From positions 62,001 to 126,000 of the forward strand of contig NZ_JALJXU010000001.1 of assembly GCF_024170225.1 (NCBI RefSeq): a stretch of DNA of 64,000 bases. The letters are read 5' to 3'. Each line of letters starts with the position of its first letter. Positions within the stretch are counted from its first letter, which is position 1. Of this stretch, positions 26,752 to 37,194 are shown in pieces. The notes beneath the pieces were generated by a model. It did no database searches and was not told the origin of the DNA. It was given only the letters and a program-made list of their open reading frames with translations. Position numbers and translations under genes: made by a program. The stretch is from Streptococcus gallinaceus. Its GTDB lineage: Bacteria; Bacillota; Bacilli; Lactobacillales; Streptococcaceae.

Positions 26752-27744
26752 ATGGCAATGATCCATGTATCGCATGTGCAAAAGAATTTTAAGAAGACAA
26801 TCAAAGAACCTGGTTTACTAGGAGCTATGAAATCCTTGGTGAAGCCAGAGTATCAGATCTTTGAAGCCGTGAAAGACCTTAGTTTTGATGTGCCTAAAGG
26901 GCAAATCATGGGCTTTATCGGGGCAAATGGTGCGGGCAAATCAACCACTATCAAGATGTTGACAGGCATTCTGACACCGAGTTCAGGTCTTTGCCAAATC
27001 AACGGTAAAATTCCCCAGGAAAATCGCCAAGACTATGTTAAGGATATTGGTGTAGTGTTTGGTCAGCGAACGCAGTTGTGGTGGGACTTGGCCTTGCAAG
27101 AGACCTATACCGTCTTGAAAGAAATTTACCAGGTGCCTGAGAAGGAATTTAGAAAACGGATGGATTTTTTAAATGAAACACTGGAATTAAACGAATTTAT
27201 CAAGGATCCTGTTCGGACCTTGTCTCTTGGTCAACGGATGCGGGCAGATATTGCAGCCTCTCTGCTTCATCAGCCCAAGGTTTTGTTTCTCGATGAGCCG
27301 ACCATTGGCCTTGACGTGGCTGTGAAAGACAATATCAGAAAGGCTATTTCTCAGATTAACAAAGAGGAAGAAACGACGATCATTTTGACCACTCATGACT
27401 TGAGCGATATTGAAAATCTGTGTGATCGGATTTTTATGATTGATAAGGGGCAAGAGATTTTTGACGGAACTGTTGACCAATTAAAGACAACGTTTGGGAA
27501 AATGCATACGCTGGAATTTGACTTGGCACCAGGACAAGCGCAGAAAAAACTATCCTACGAAGGCTTGACGGATATCGTTGTGAAGCAAGACAGCAATCAT
27601 TTGACAGTGCAGTACGACACCACGCGCTATCAGACGGCAGACCTCATTCAAAAAACGATGGCTCAGCTTCATATCAGAGACGTGGCTATCAAGGAGGCGG
27701 ATATGGAGGACATTATCCGACGCTTTTATCGAAAGGAGTTGTAA
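26752..27744 (+). CDS. ABC exporter ATP-binding protein (COG4586 type)
   Basis: 330 residues. Walker A GANGAGKST is near residue 63, signature LSLGQRMRADIA near 160, Walker B LFLDEPTIGLD near 182. A regulatory-like C-terminal domain of about 90 residues follows. This matches the ATPases that work with two DUF990-type permeases, both encoded directly downstream with one-base gaps. The substrate is unknown. Two possible starts (ATG 26752, ATG 26758) are preceded by GGGAGG. Confidence 0.87.
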   Translation: MAMIHVSHVQKNFKKTIKEPGLLGAMKSLVKPEYQIFEAVKDLSFDVPKGQIMGFIGANGAGKSTTIKMLTGILTPSSGLCQINGKIPQENRQDYVKDIGVVFGQRTQLWWDLALQETYTVLKEIYQVPEKEFRKRMDFLNETLELNEFIKDPVRTLSLGQRMRADIAASLLHQPKVLFLDEPTIGLDVAVKDNIRKAISQINKEEETTIILTTHDLSDIENLCDRIFMIDKGQEIFDGTVDQLKTTFGKMHTLEFDLAPGQAQKKLSYEGLTDIVVKQDSNHLTVQYDTTRYQTADLIQKTMAQLHIRDVAIKEADMEDIIRRFYRKEL

Positions 27745-27745
27745 G

Positions 27746-28564
27746 ATGAAGACCTTTTGGTATCGTTATCGCCCTTTTGTGCGAGCAGGCATTCAGGAAA
27801 TGATTACCTATCGGGTCAATTTTTTCCTCTATCGCTTGGGAGATGTGATTGGTGCATTTGTCGCTTTTTACCTGTGGAAGGCTGTTTTTGACTCGTCAGC
27901 CAATCCAGTGCTACATGACTTTACCCTATCGGACATGACTTTCTATATCATTATCGGCTTTCTGACCAATCTCTTAACCAAGTCAGATGCCTCTTTTATG
28001 ATTGGAGATGAGGTTAAAGATGGGTCCATTGTCATGCGCTTGCTGCGGCCTGTTCATTTTGCCATGTCTTATCTATTTACAGAGTTAGGTTTTAAGGTCA
28101 TGGTCTTTTTATCCGTCGGCTTGCCATTTTTACTGGGTGTGGGAATTCTACAGATTTATCAAGGTCAGAGTGTATTTCAGGTGCTAGCGCACTTGCTGGT
28201 GTATTTGATCAGTCTTATCATGGCTTATCTGATGAACTTTTATTTCAATATCTGCTTTGGTTTTACGGCTTTTGTTTTTAAAAATCTTTGGGGTTCCAAT
28301 TTATTGAAAAATTCAGTGGTGGCATTTTTGTCAGGAAGCTTGATTCCACTGGCTTTTTTCCCAAGTTTGGTGAGTAAAATATTGTCCTTTTTGCCATTTT
28401 CATCGCTGGTTTACGCCCCGGTTATGATGTTTATCGGCAAGTACAATGCTCACGAGACGCTTGGTGCCTTGGGTTTACAATTATTCTGGTTGGTCTTTTT
28501 TATCGGCTTGTCTCAATTGGTTTGGCGAGCTGTTCAGGGGCACTTGACCGTGCAAGGAGGGTGA
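27746..28564 (+). CDS. ABC-2 family permease, first of pair
   Basis: 272 residues with six hydrophobic helices. It has the family features of COG4587/DUF990 permeases, for example GDEVKDGSIVMRLLRP near residue 90. Start one base after the ATPase stop with GAAAGGAG as ribosome site. It presumably forms a heterodimer with the next gene product. Confidence 0.85.
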   Translation: MKTFWYRYRPFVRAGIQEMITYRVNFFLYRLGDVIGAFVAFYLWKAVFDSSANPVLHDFTLSDMTFYIIIGFLTNLLTKSDASFMIGDEVKDGSIVMRLLRPVHFAMSYLFTELGFKVMVFLSVGLPFLLGVGILQIYQGQSVFQVLAHLLVYLISLIMAYLMNFYFNICFGFTAFVFKNLWGSNLLKNSVVAFLSGSLIPLAFFPSLVSKILSFLPFSSLVYAPVMMFIGKYNAHETLGALGLQLFWLVFFIGLSQLVWRAVQGHLTVQGG

Positions 28565-28565
28565 G

Positions 28566-29351
28566 ATGAGACGTTTAGGACGCTTACATGCTTTGTTTAT
28601 CAAGCAATACCTCAAGCAGCTGATGGAGTACAAGGTTGACTTTATCATTGGTGTCTTGGGTGTCTTTTTGACGCAGGGACTCAATATTCTCTTTTTGAGG
28701 GTGCTCTTTGCCCATATTCCCAATTTGCAAGGATGGAGCTTCGGTCAGATTGCTTTTATTTATGGTTATTCTTTGTTGCCAAAAGGGATTGACCACCTTT
28801 TCTTTGATAATTTATGGGCTGTGGGTCAGCGTTTGGTTCGAAAAGGAGAGTTTGATAAATACTTAACTCGCCCGCTAAATCCTCTATTTCATGTCCTGGT
28901 GGAAACCTTTCAGGTGGATGCTTTGGGAGAATTGCTCGTCGGGATTCTTCTATTAGTGACGAGTGCTTCTAGCATGGATTGGACTGCTAGCAAGGTCCTC
29001 TTATTTGTAGTAACATTGCCATTTGCGACAGCTATTTATACGGCTTTGAAGATTGCGACGGCTAGTATTTCTTTTTGGACCAAGCAGTCGGGTGCGGTGA
29101 CTTATATTTTCTACATGTTTAATGATTTCGCCAAGTACCCTCTTGCTATTTACCATTCTTTTTTACGCTATGTCATCAGCTTTGTCCTGCCCTTTGCCTT
29201 TACAGCCTACTATCCAGCAGCTTATTTTCTGACGGGAGAAGCAGGGCTCTTTCGTTTGGGAGGCTTGGTCATGGCGGCAGTGATTTGCTTGACCTTGTCC
29301 ATTGCCCTGTGGAATAAAGGTTTGTCTGCCTATGAAAGTGCTGGTTCTTGA
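28566..29351 (+). CDS. ABC-2 family permease, second of pair
   Basis: 261 residues, six helices, similar in layout to the preceding permease (RKGEFDKYLTRPLNPLFHV corresponds to the same cytoplasmic loop). Start one base after the previous stop, with GGAGGG upstream. Together the three genes form a complete exporter. No obvious terminator follows before the pbp2b promoter. Confidence 0.85.
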   Translation: MRRLGRLHALFIKQYLKQLMEYKVDFIIGVLGVFLTQGLNILFLRVLFAHIPNLQGWSFGQIAFIYGYSLLPKGIDHLFFDNLWAVGQRLVRKGEFDKYLTRPLNPLFHVLVETFQVDALGELLVGILLLVTSASSMDWTASKVLLFVVTLPFATAIYTALKIATASISFWTKQSGAVTYIFYMFNDFAKYPLAIYHSFLRYVISFVLPFAFTAYYPAAYFLTGEAGLFRLGGLVMAAVICLTLSIALWNKGLSAYESAGS

Positions 29352-29432
29352 TATGGAAAAAATCTGGCAAATAGACAATGGTCAACTTTCTCAGGAAAGC
29401 TTTACCTAGGTCAGGAAAAAAGGTCTCTCCTG

Positions 29433-29441
29433 TGTTATAAT
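29433..29441 (+). promoter_or_regulatory. Extended -10 promoter of pbp2b
   Basis: TGTTATAAT, 32 bases before the proposed GTG start. Confidence 0.6.
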
Positions 29442-29472
29442 AAAAAAGAATTTCCAGAAAGAGGTCTTGAAA

Positions 29473-31542
29473 GTGACGAAAAAGAAACCAGCAGCCAATA
29501 AGTTGTGCAATCATATCCCAAGAAGACTCTATATTTTGTTTTCCGTAGTGGTTCTCTTGTTTACAACCTTGATTGCTCGATTAGCCTATATGCAGATTGT
29601 TAATCAGGATTTTTATACTAATAAACTGGCGAAAGCTAGCAAGAAAACCATTACCACGAGTTCTGTTCGAGGACAGATTTACGATGCCAAGGGTGTAGCG
29701 CTAGTGGACAATCAGGTGGAGCAAGTGGTGGCCTTTACGCGGTCCAATACTATGACAGCGGGTCAGATTAAAAAAATCGCGCAAAGTTTAATCAGCTATG
29801 TGACGGTAACCAATGTCTCTAACTCAGAGCGGGACCGTGCAGATTATTACTTGGCGGATGCAGAAACCTATCGAGATGTGGTGTCCAAGCTTCCTAAGAA
29901 GAAAAAATTTGATACAGTGGGTAACTACCTCAATGAGTCAACCATTTATGCCAATGCCGTTGCGAGTTTGAAGCCAGAGCAGTTAAATTTTTCTGAAGAT
30001 GAAAATAAGGTCATCGAACTCTTTTCTCAAATGAATGCGGCTGGTTATTTTGAAACGGTGCACTTGGTGACGGAGCCCTTGACAGCCGAGCAGATTGCCC
30101 TCATTGCTGCCAATGAAAAAAATCTATCGGGTATTTCAACAACTAGCAACTGGAACCGGGTGATCAAAGATACATCCTTGGCTTCTATCATCGGGACAGT
30201 GACGACTGAGCAGGCAGGATTGCCTCAGGAAGATGCAGCTGAATACCTGAAAAAAGGCTATGCCCTCAATGATCGTGTCGGAACAGCTTACCTAGAAAAG
30301 CAATACGAAGAAGTCTTGCAAGGTAAGCACCAAATTCAAGATATTTTATTGGACAAAAATGGAAAAGTAGACCAAATCAAAACCATCCAGGAGGGACAAA
30401 AAGGCAATAACATTAAGTTAACGCTGGACTTGAAATTCCAGGATGGGGTCAATGCGATTCTGAAAAGACATTTTGACGCGGAATTGTCGACAGGCAGTGC
30501 CCGTTATTCCAACGGTGTCTATGCCGTTGTCCTAAAGCCAAATACGGGCGATGTCTTGGCTATGGCAGGCTACAAGCACGACATAAAGACCAATGAAGTC
30601 TCGGAAGATGCACTTGGAACCATTGCCAATGTCTTTGTCCCCGGTTCGATTGTCAAAGGGGCAACCATTGCATCAGGATGGGAAAATGGTGTCATCACGG
30701 GGAATCAAGTTCTGACAGACCAGCCAATTCAGTTTGCAGGTTCAACACCGATTAACTCTTGGTTTACAGCTTATGGCAATCAAAACATTACAGCTGTTCA
30801 AGCCCTGCAATATTCATCCAATACCTATATGGTGCAATTGGCACTTAAAATGGCCGGTCAGCCCTATGCTTATGGTATGACCTTGGCGGAAAATGACCAA
30901 ACGACAGAAGCCATGAAGAAATTGCGGGCGACCTTCAAAGAATTTGGGCTAGGTGCGTCTACAGGTATCGACTTACCAAATGAGTCAATAGGTATCGCTC
31001 CAGAAGAATTCAGCATTTCCAATTATCTTACCAATGCATTCGGTCAGTTTGACAACTATACTCCGATGCAAATGGCCCAGTATGCAGCGACAGTTGCCAA
31101 TGATGGCAAACGGATTGCCCCGCATTTGGTGCAAGGAGTCTATGACAACAAAGAAGACGGTAGCCTTGGCAATCAGATCTCTACGGTAACTGGTAAAGAG
31201 CTCAATCAGGTCGGAATTTCGGCGGAAGATATGGCGACTATTAAGGAAGGTTTCTATCAAGTTGTTAACGGAACAAGTGGTTTTACAACAGGTCGAGCGA
31301 TTGCAAATGGAGCCGCTGTTACTATCAGTGCCAAGACTGGTACTGCCGAAACCTTTGTCACTGACGTAAACGGACAAGTTTTAGATGCGGTCAATACAAA
31401 CATCGTAGCCTATGCACCAAGTGACAATCCTAAGATTGCAGTTTCAGTTGTTTTGCCAAATCTGACAGATCTCAACTCTGCGACTAGTAAAGCTATCGTA
31501 ACAGAAATCGTCAATCTCTATCACTCACTCTATAAAAATTAA
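29473..31542 (+). CDS. pbp2b: Penicillin-binding protein 2B (class B, transpeptidase)
   Basis: 689 residues from the GTG at 29473, seven bases after AAAGAGGT; the TTG at 29467 is too close to that site. It has a short cytoplasmic tail, a membrane anchor (about 20-42), a dimerisation/pedestal region and a transpeptidase domain. The three active-site motifs are SIVK (Ser near 391), SSN near 446 and KTGT near 620, matching S. pneumoniae PBP2b positions. It is essential for elongation and a beta-lactam target. The order pbp2b-recR-ddl-murF is conserved in streptococci. Confidence 0.95.
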   Translation: MTKKKPAANKLCNHIPRRLYILFSVVVLLFTTLIARLAYMQIVNQDFYTNKLAKASKKTITTSSVRGQIYDAKGVALVDNQVEQVVAFTRSNTMTAGQIKKIAQSLISYVTVTNVSNSERDRADYYLADAETYRDVVSKLPKKKKFDTVGNYLNESTIYANAVASLKPEQLNFSEDENKVIELFSQMNAAGYFETVHLVTEPLTAEQIALIAANEKNLSGISTTSNWNRVIKDTSLASIIGTVTTEQAGLPQEDAAEYLKKGYALNDRVGTAYLEKQYEEVLQGKHQIQDILLDKNGKVDQIKTIQEGQKGNNIKLTLDLKFQDGVNAILKRHFDAELSTGSARYSNGVYAVVLKPNTGDVLAMAGYKHDIKTNEVSEDALGTIANVFVPGSIVKGATIASGWENGVITGNQVLTDQPIQFAGSTPINSWFTAYGNQNITAVQALQYSSNTYMVQLALKMAGQPYAYGMTLAENDQTTEAMKKLRATFKEFGLGASTGIDLPNESIGIAPEEFSISNYLTNAFGQFDNYTPMQMAQYAATVANDGKRIAPHLVQGVYDNKEDGSLGNQISTVTGKELNQVGISAEDMATIKEGFYQVVNGTSGFTTGRAIANGAAVTISAKTGTAETFVTDVNGQVLDAVNTNIVAYAPSDNPKIAVSVVLPNLTDLNSATSKAIVTEIVNLYHSLYKN

Positions 31543-31550
31543 GGAAAACT

Positions 31551-32147
31551 ATGCTCTACCCAACCCCTATTGCCAAGCTGATTGACTCTTATTCGAAGTT
31601 GCCCGGCATTGGTATCAAAACGGCGACACGTCTAGCATTTTATACCATTGGTATGGAGGACGATGTGGTCAATGAATTTGCCAAAAATCTCCTAGCTGCC
31701 AAGCGGGAATTGTCCTATTGTTCGATTTGTGGAAATTTAACGGACCAAGACCCATGCGGTATTTGCCAAGACCAGACACGCGATTCGTCTAAGATTTTGG
31801 TCGTTGAAGATAGCCGGGATGTGTCGGCTATGGAAAATATCCAGGAATACCGAGGTCGATACCATGTCTTGCATGGCTTGATTTCCCCCATGAATGGAGT
31901 CGGACCAGACGACATCAATCTCAAGACGCTCATTACCCGTCTCATGGATGGTCAAGTAGATGAAGTCATCATTGCAACCAACGCGACTGCAGATGGTGAA
32001 GCGACAGCCATGTACATCTCGCGAGTACTGAAACCAGCTGGCATCAAGGTCACTCGCTTGGCGCGTGGTCTAGCTGTCGGAGCGGACATCGAATACGCAG
32101 ACGAAGTGACCCTACTTCGCGCCATCGAAAATCGTACAGAATTGTAG
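31551..32147 (+). CDS. recR: RecR recombination protein
   Basis: 198 residues, normal length. N-terminal helix-hairpin-helix ([17 protein letters not shown]), zinc finger with four cysteines ([16 protein letters not shown], about 57-72), and Toprim domain (ILVVEDSRD near residue 80). It acts with RecF and RecO to load RecA at gaps. It starts 8 bases after pbp2b with AAGGAAA and ends at a terminator that begins repeat copy 2. Confidence 0.97.
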   Translation: MLYPTPIAKLIDSYSKLPGIGIKTATRLAFYTIGMEDDVVNEFAKNLLAAKRELSYCSICGNLTDQDPCGICQDQTRDSSKILVVEDSRDVSAMENIQEYRGRYHVLHGLISPMNGVGPDDINLKTLITRLMDGQVDEVIIATNATADGEATAMYISRVLKPAGIKVTRLARGLAVGADIEYADEVTLLRAIENRTEL

Positions 32148-32149
32148 GG

Positions 32150-32386
32150 CCCTGGGACAAAAGTCCAGGGTTTTTAAAAGTTTTTAGTTTAATAATTTGG
32201 CGCAGAGGTTGACTGAATGTTCTCATTACTAGCTACGCAAGCAATTTCGAATATTTGTGGCTAACTCTGTTCGCTGTATTTCCAACCACTAAAGATCTAC
32301 TAGACCTTTAGTGCTAATCAACTGTGCGGAGGTGGAACGACAAAATCGATTTTTACGAAATCACGATTTTTGTTCCACTCTCTTTT
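32150..32386 (+). repeat. Structured interspersed repeat, copy 2
   Basis: It begins with the recR terminator (CCCTGGGAC 32150-32158 with GTCCAGGG 32163-32170, then T5). The core from about 32189 matches copies 1 and 3: GTTGACT at 32208-32214, a TAGCTACGCAAGCAA hairpin, a weakened GGCTAAC stem, CACTAAAG/CTTTAGTG, the GTGCGGAGGTGG segment and the closing CGATTTTTGTTCCAC hairpin. In the CACTAAAG stem both arms differ from the other copies in a paired way. It fills the 299-bp gap before ddl. Confidence 0.88.
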
Positions 32387-32446
32387 CTAGTGCTCTAGGT
32401 CAAATTAGTGTATAATAGAAATGAATTTTATAGAAAAGAGAAACTC

Positions 32447-33493
32447 ATGTCAAAACAAACTCTAGTGCTGCTATACGGTGGACGTTCTGCTGAGCGAGAA
32501 GTTTCTGTCCTTTCGGCAGAGAGCGTCATGCGCGCCGTAAACTATGAAAAATTCTTTGTGAAAACCTACTTTATCACGCAGACTGGTGACTTTATTAAGA
32601 CCCAAGAATTTGCAAGTTGCCCAAGTGCGGATGAAAAACTCATGACCAATGCTTCTATTGTTTTGAGTCAAAAAATCAAACCAAGTGATATTTATGAAGA
32701 AGGAGCAGTTGTCTTTCCAGTTCTTCATGGACCTATGGGAGAAGACGGCTCAATCCAAGGATTCCTTGAAGTCTTGAAAATGCCCTATGTTGGGACCAAT
32801 ATTCTGTCTTCGAGTGTAGCCATGGATAAGATTACCACCAAGCACGTATTGGAGTCAGCTGGTGTCCCACAAGTAGCCTATACGGTCTATGTAGAAGGTG
32901 CAGACCTAGAGGCGGTTATTGCGGAAACATTGGAAAAATTAAGCTTCCCAATCTTCGTCAAACCAGCCAATATGGGCTCTTCAGTTGGTATTTCACGCGC
33001 TACATCAGAAGCTGAATTGCGTGATGCTATTGACCTTGCCCTCAAATACGACAGCCGCATTCTCATTGAACAAGGAGTGACGGCCCGCGAGATTGAGGTG
33101 GGAATTTTGGGAAATTCAGACGTCAAGACAACAGAAGCCGGCGAAGTGGTCAAGGATGTTGCCTTCTACGATTACCAAGCTAAGTACATTGACAACAAAA
33201 TCACCATGGATATTCCTGCCAAGATTGACAGCAAAATCATGGATCAAATGCGTGACTACGCAGCAAGCGCCTTTCGTGCCATTGGTGGATGCGGTCTTTC
33301 TCGCTGTGACTTTTTCTTGACAGAAGACGGTCAGGTCTACCTCAACGAGCTTAATACCATGCCAGGATTTACCCAGTGGTCGATGTACCCACTTCTTTGG
33401 GAAAATATGGGTCTTGCCTATCCTGACTTAATTGAAAAATTAGTTGATTTGGCGCAAGAAATGTTTGAAAAACGTGAAAGCCATTTGATTTAA
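32447..33493 (+). CDS. ddl: D-alanine--D-alanine ligase
   Basis: 348 residues from [18 protein letters not shown] at ATG 32447, which follows AAAGAGAAA; the earlier in-frame ATGs lie near the -10 region. ATP-grasp enzyme: N-terminal [10 protein letters not shown] loop, glycine-rich [11 protein letters not shown] near residue 178, and metal-binding [12 protein letters not shown] near the end. It makes D-Ala-D-Ala for peptidoglycan. A TATAAT at 32410-32415 suggests its own promoter after repeat copy 2, and a short hairpin separates it from murF. Confidence 0.97.
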   Translation: MSKQTLVLLYGGRSAEREVSVLSAESVMRAVNYEKFFVKTYFITQTGDFIKTQEFASCPSADEKLMTNASIVLSQKIKPSDIYEEGAVVFPVLHGPMGEDGSIQGFLEVLKMPYVGTNILSSSVAMDKITTKHVLESAGVPQVAYTVYVEGADLEAVIAETLEKLSFPIFVKPANMGSSVGISRATSEAELRDAIDLALKYDSRILIEQGVTAREIEVGILGNSDVKTTEAGEVVKDVAFYDYQAKYIDNKITMDIPAKIDSKIMDQMRDYAASAFRAIGGCGLSRCDFFLTEDGQVYLNELNTMPGFTQWSMYPLLWENMGLAYPDLIEKLVDLAQEMFEKRESHLI

Positions 33494-33513
33494 AAGGTTG
33501 GAATACAATCGGG

Positions 33514-33537
33514 TCTGGACGAATGTCCAGACTTTTT
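33514..33537 (+). terminator. Hairpin between ddl and murF
   Basis: TCTGGAC (33514-33520) with GTCCAGA (33525-33531), loop GAAT, followed by C and T5. It lies only 12 bases before the murF start, so it may attenuate rather than fully end the transcript. Confidence 0.7.
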
Positions 33538-33548
33538 GGAGAAATAGA

Positions 33549-34916
33549 ATGAAGTTAAGTTTACATGAAGTGGCAGAGGTTGTCGGTGCTCGCAATGATG
33601 TGACGGCCTTTCCAGATGTTGCCTTGGGAAATATTGAGTTTGATAGCCGCAAGATTCAGGTTGGAGACATTTTTCTTCCGCTGAGAGGCGAGCGTGACGG
33701 GCATGATTTTATTGATACTGCCTTTGAAAATGGTGCGGTAGCAACTCTCTCAGAAGTTGACTTGGGCGACCGTCCGCATATCTTGGTCTATGATTGCTTG
33801 AAATCCTTGCAAAAGCTAGCCAAATATTACTTGGAAAAAATGCCAGCAAAAGTCATTGCTGTGACGGGTTCAAACGGGAAAACAACCACCAAGGATATGA
33901 TTTTTGATATCTTGTCCACCACTTATCCAACCTACAAGACGCAGGGAAATTACAACAATGAAATCGGCCTTCCTTATACAGCCCTCCATATGCCTGAGGA
34001 TACAGAGATGTTGGTGTTGGAGATGGGGCAAGACCATTTGGGAGATATTCATCTCTTGTCAACTATTGCCAAGCCAGCCATCGGAGTCGTGACCTTGATT
34101 GGAGAGGCGCACTTGGAATTTTTCGGTACTCGCAACAAGATTGCACAGGGAAAACTTCAAATCGCGGACGGGATGCCACAAGATGGCCTGTTGGTGGCGC
34201 CAGCTGATACTATTGTGGATGCCTTTCTACCTAAGCAGCAAGAGGTGGTGCGTTTTGGTGAAGGTGCTGCGCTAGTAGTAAGCGACTTGGTGGAGTACAA
34301 GGATCATTTGACATTCAAGACCAATTTCTTGGAAAATGAAATCTATCTTCCGGTAACGGGCAAGTACAATGCGATCAATGCTATGGTAGCAGCCTATGTT
34401 GGTCAACAATTGGGCGTTGCGGACCAAGACATTTACCAAGCTCTGGCTCATTTGCAATTGACAAAAAATCGGACGGAGTGGAAAAAGGCGCATAATGGGG
34501 CTGATATTTTGTCGGATGTCTACAATGCCAATCCAACAGCCATGAAATTGATTTTGGAGACATTTTCGAGCATTCCTGCCAATGAAGGCGGAAAGAAAAT
34601 CGCTGTTTTGGCGGATATGAAAGAATTGGGCAAGCAGTCTGTTGCCCTTCATAATCAGATTGTCATGAGTCTCAGCCCAGAAGCTTTGGATACGGTGATT
34701 TTTTACGGACAAGATATTGAACACTTGGCTCAATTGTCTAGTCAGATGTTTCCAATTGGCAAGGTTTATTTCTTCAAGAAGAATGACCAAGAAGACCAAT
34801 TCGAAGAGCTCTACAAGCAGATTAAATCTGTCTTGCAACCGCAGGACCAAATCCTTCTTAAGGGTAGCAACTCTATGAAATTAGGAGAGATTGTCGCTCG
34901 TTTAGAACAAGAATAG
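33549..34916 (+). CDS. murF: MurF, UDP-MurNAc-tripeptide--D-Ala-D-Ala ligase
   Basis: 455 residues from ATG 33549 with GGAGAAA upstream; the longer frame start at 33498 would pass through the hairpin and is rejected. Mur ligase motifs: the P-loop TGSNGKTTTKD near residue 105, NYNNEIGLPYT following, and LKGSNSMKLGEI near the C terminus. It joins D-Ala-D-Ala, made by the upstream ddl product, to the peptidoglycan precursor. Confidence 0.96.
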   Translation: MKLSLHEVAEVVGARNDVTAFPDVALGNIEFDSRKIQVGDIFLPLRGERDGHDFIDTAFENGAVATLSEVDLGDRPHILVYDCLKSLQKLAKYYLEKMPAKVIAVTGSNGKTTTKDMIFDILSTTYPTYKTQGNYNNEIGLPYTALHMPEDTEMLVLEMGQDHLGDIHLLSTIAKPAIGVVTLIGEAHLEFFGTRNKIAQGKLQIADGMPQDGLLVAPADTIVDAFLPKQQEVVRFGEGAALVVSDLVEYKDHLTFKTNFLENEIYLPVTGKYNAINAMVAAYVGQQLGVADQDIYQALAHLQLTKNRTEWKKAHNGADILSDVYNANPTAMKLILETFSSIPANEGGKKIAVLADMKELGKQSVALHNQIVMSLSPEALDTVIFYGQDIEHLAQLSSQMFPIGKVYFFKKNDQEDQFEELYKQIKSVLQPQDQILLKGSNSMKLGEIVARLEQE

Positions 34917-34930
34917 AGACATTACAGAGC

Positions 34931-34965
34931 CTGATTCCCCTTACAAAAAGGGAGTCAGTTTTTTT
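34931..34965 (+). terminator. Terminator after murF
   Basis: CTGATTCCC with GGGAGTCAG (one mismatch), followed by seven T. Confidence 0.82.
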
Positions 34966-35037
34966 AAAACTTATGGTATTAATGAGGACAAGAAAGCGGG
35001 ATACTTGTTCAAAAACTATAAAAACCAGGAGGCTATC

Positions 35038-35337
35038 ATGGAAGAAGACATTCGTGCATTTGAAGCCATTTTAAACGAATCCACACAGATTATTGAGGAG
35101 CTGGAGCGGGTCCTTGATCAATTTGAGGCCAATCGGAGTCAGTATCAGAAATTAAAGGATTTTTATGGAAGTGAAGCTTACTTTAAAGCGGTGGAACTAT
35201 TAAATCAGACGGACCAATTTTCGGATATTCCTTGCGGTGTCTTATCAGAGGATGCTGTTTTCAATCTGATAGGGGACCATTATGCCAGTTCCATTCGAAT
35301 GTTGGAGCTTGCGATGACTTATTTGAAAGAACATTGA
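35038..35337 (+). CDS. DUF4298-like small helical protein
   Basis: 99 residues from MEEDIRAFEAI, with AGGAGG just upstream; the longer version from 35005 lacks a ribosome site. Entirely helical, acidic, with a coiled-coil-like first half (STQIIEELERVLDQFEANRS) and a conserved-looking FYGSEAYFKA segment. It resembles the DUF4298 family of unknown function. It lies directly upstream of the broken two-component genes. Confidence 0.7.
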   Translation: MEEDIRAFEAILNESTQIIEELERVLDQFEANRSQYQKLKDFYGSEAYFKAVELLNQTDQFSDIPCGVLSEDAVFNLIGDHYASSIRMLELAMTYLKEH

Positions 35338-35372
35338 TGGCGAAATGACCAAATGGGAGGAACTAGAGAAAT

Positions 35373-36027
35373 ATGACCTATACAATCCTAGTTGCAGAGG
35401 ATGAAAAGACGACAAGAGAGGCTTGGAGGCTTTTTTAACCGATCGTGGTTACCATGTGTTGACCGCCAAGGATGGTGAGGAAGCCATTGAGAAATTTGGC
35501 CAGGCCTCGCTGGCTATTTTGGACATTATGATGCCCAAGAAAGATGGTTTGGAAGTCTTGAATACCATTCGTCAGGTGAGTCAGATGCCGGTCTTGAGGT
35601 TGACGGCTTTGACAGATGAGCACGTTCAGTTTACGTCCTTTGACGAGCTGGCGGATGACTTTATCGAAAAACCATTTTCCTTGTTGATACTCCTGAAGCA
35701 GGTGGAGGATTTATTACGCCGCTGTGAAACGCCGGATAGACAGCTGTGGCAATATAAGGAAGCTAGTGTTGATTTCGATTCTTTTCAGGCTTATTATGCC
35801 GGGGATGCGGTCTCTCTGACGACAAAGGAAATTCAGCTCTTGCATTACCTGGTGGACCATCCGCGGATGGTCTTGAGCCGTGACCAAATCTTGTCGGCTA
35901 TCTGGGATGATTTTGAGGCGTCATACGAGCGCGTGATTGATATCTACATCAAGAATTTGCGAAAAAATTGCATCTAGACTGTTTGAAGACGGTGAAAGGA
36001 GTGGGCTATCGCTATGACCAAGCTTAA
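35373..36027 (+). pseudogene. OmpR-type response regulator (VncR-like), two frameshifts
   Basis: ATG 35373 follows GGGAGG and reads MTYTILVAEDEKTTRE, then stops within ten codons. One missing G near 35419 (GAGGCTTGG instead of GAGGGCTTGG) would restore EGLEAFLTDRGY. The receiver continues with AILDIMMPKKDG (phospho-Asp), then the winged-helix domain. A second lesion, one A too few at 35962-35967, stops the frame in LRKNCI. Restoring it gives LRKKLHLDCLKTVKGVGY and a stop at 36027, overlapping the kinase start. The gene as sequenced is inactive. Confidence 0.88.
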
Positions 36028-37183
36028 GCTATTTCCGAAGATATTCATGTCCACCCTCTTACTATTCATGTGCTTGATCGCCATCATTCATACGGGAATT
36101 TTTTACCTGATGCCAAGAATTTACTCGGATATGAAAGAGGCTGAGAGTGTCCGGAGAATTGATGATTTGGCAGCTAGACTGGACGGCCAATCCAAGGAAG
36201 TCATGATGAAGATTGCAGAGACCTACACGCAAAAGCATGTGGTCAATGTGATGCTTGAGATGGACAAGGAAGAGTACTATTTTGGCAATACAACCGTCAT
36301 TGATATTGGAAATTCAGAAGAGGTCAAGAGTGACTTGAAGATTGCTCTGCCTCAGTCCTATCAGCAGTCGGAATATGTGATTTCAAAAATCCGTAAGATA
36401 AAAAATGCCATGGGGCAATCTGTGACCCTGCAGCTGATGATAGATGTGACGTCCATTAAAGAGGCGCGACAGGCCACTATCCGCAGTCTGCCCTACACCT
36501 TGGTATTTTCTATTATCTGTTCGCTGATTTTTTCCTACATCTATAATCGGTTGACCGTTCGCCCTATCCGTAAGATGGTTGCGGTGACGGATGAGATGAC
36601 CCATCTCAATCGCTCGGAACGTTACCCTGTGAAGGGGCAGGATGAGTTTAATATGTTGGGGCAACATATTAATGAATTGTATGAAAGTTTGTTGGCAACT
36701 ATTGACTCATTGGCAGAGGAAAACGAGTATATTATCCAATTGGAGGAAGAGCGGATTACCGTCTTGCGGGCAGCTTCGCATGAGTTGAAGACACCTCTGA
36801 CCAGTCTTCGTTTGGTCATTGAAAATATGGTGCTCAATGTCGGCCCCTATAAAGACCGTGATAAATATTTGAACGAGTCCTTGCTGGAAAAAGTCTTCTC
36901 CAATCTCTTATCCAATGCAGTGCATGTTACACCCGATGGTGGGAAGATTAGCCTTTCCTTGATTGATGGGAGATTATCTGTTAAAAATCAATGCCCACCC
37001 ATTCCTCCCGAAAATCTGCGCAAGGTCTTTGAACCGCTTTATCGCTTGGAGCAAAGTCGAAATTCCGAATTTGGTGGTTCGGACATGGGCCTCTATATTG
37101 TCAAATTTTTCCTTGGGAAGAAGGGCTATGCCTTTGATTTTCAACCTTATGAAGAGGGAGTGGATTTCTGGATTCAATTTTAA
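36014..37183 (+). CDS. Sensor histidine kinase (VncS-like) lacking part of its core
   Basis: 389 residues. Two membrane helices (about 8-30 and 160-180) flank an extracellular sensor domain, and a HAMP-like linker follows. The H box ASHELKTPLTSL is near residue 256. The N box SNLLSNAV comes only about 45 residues later, against roughly 100 in typical kinases. The second DHp helix and the start of the ATP domain therefore appear deleted in frame (join near KYLNESLLEKVF). GGSDMGLYIVK (G2 region, normally GxGLGL) is also altered. Probably non-functional, like its partner regulator. Confidence 0.78.
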   Translation: MTKLKLFPKIFMSTLLLFMCLIAIIHTGIFYLMPRIYSDMKEAESVRRIDDLAARLDGQSKEVMMKIAETYTQKHVVNVMLEMDKEEYYFGNTTVIDIGNSEEVKSDLKIALPQSYQQSEYVISKIRKIKNAMGQSVTLQLMIDVTSIKEARQATIRSLPYTLVFSIICSLIFSYIYNRLTVRPIRKMVAVTDEMTHLNRSERYPVKGQDEFNMLGQHINELYESLLATIDSLAEENEYIIQLEEERITVLRAASHELKTPLTSLRLVIENMVLNVGPYKDRDKYLNESLLEKVFSNLLSNAVHVTPDGGKISLSLIDGRLSVKNQCPPIPPENLRKVFEPLYRLEQSRNSEFGGSDMGLYIVKFFLGKKGYAFDFQPYEEGVDFWIQF

Positions 37184-37194
37184 TAGATTTGAAA

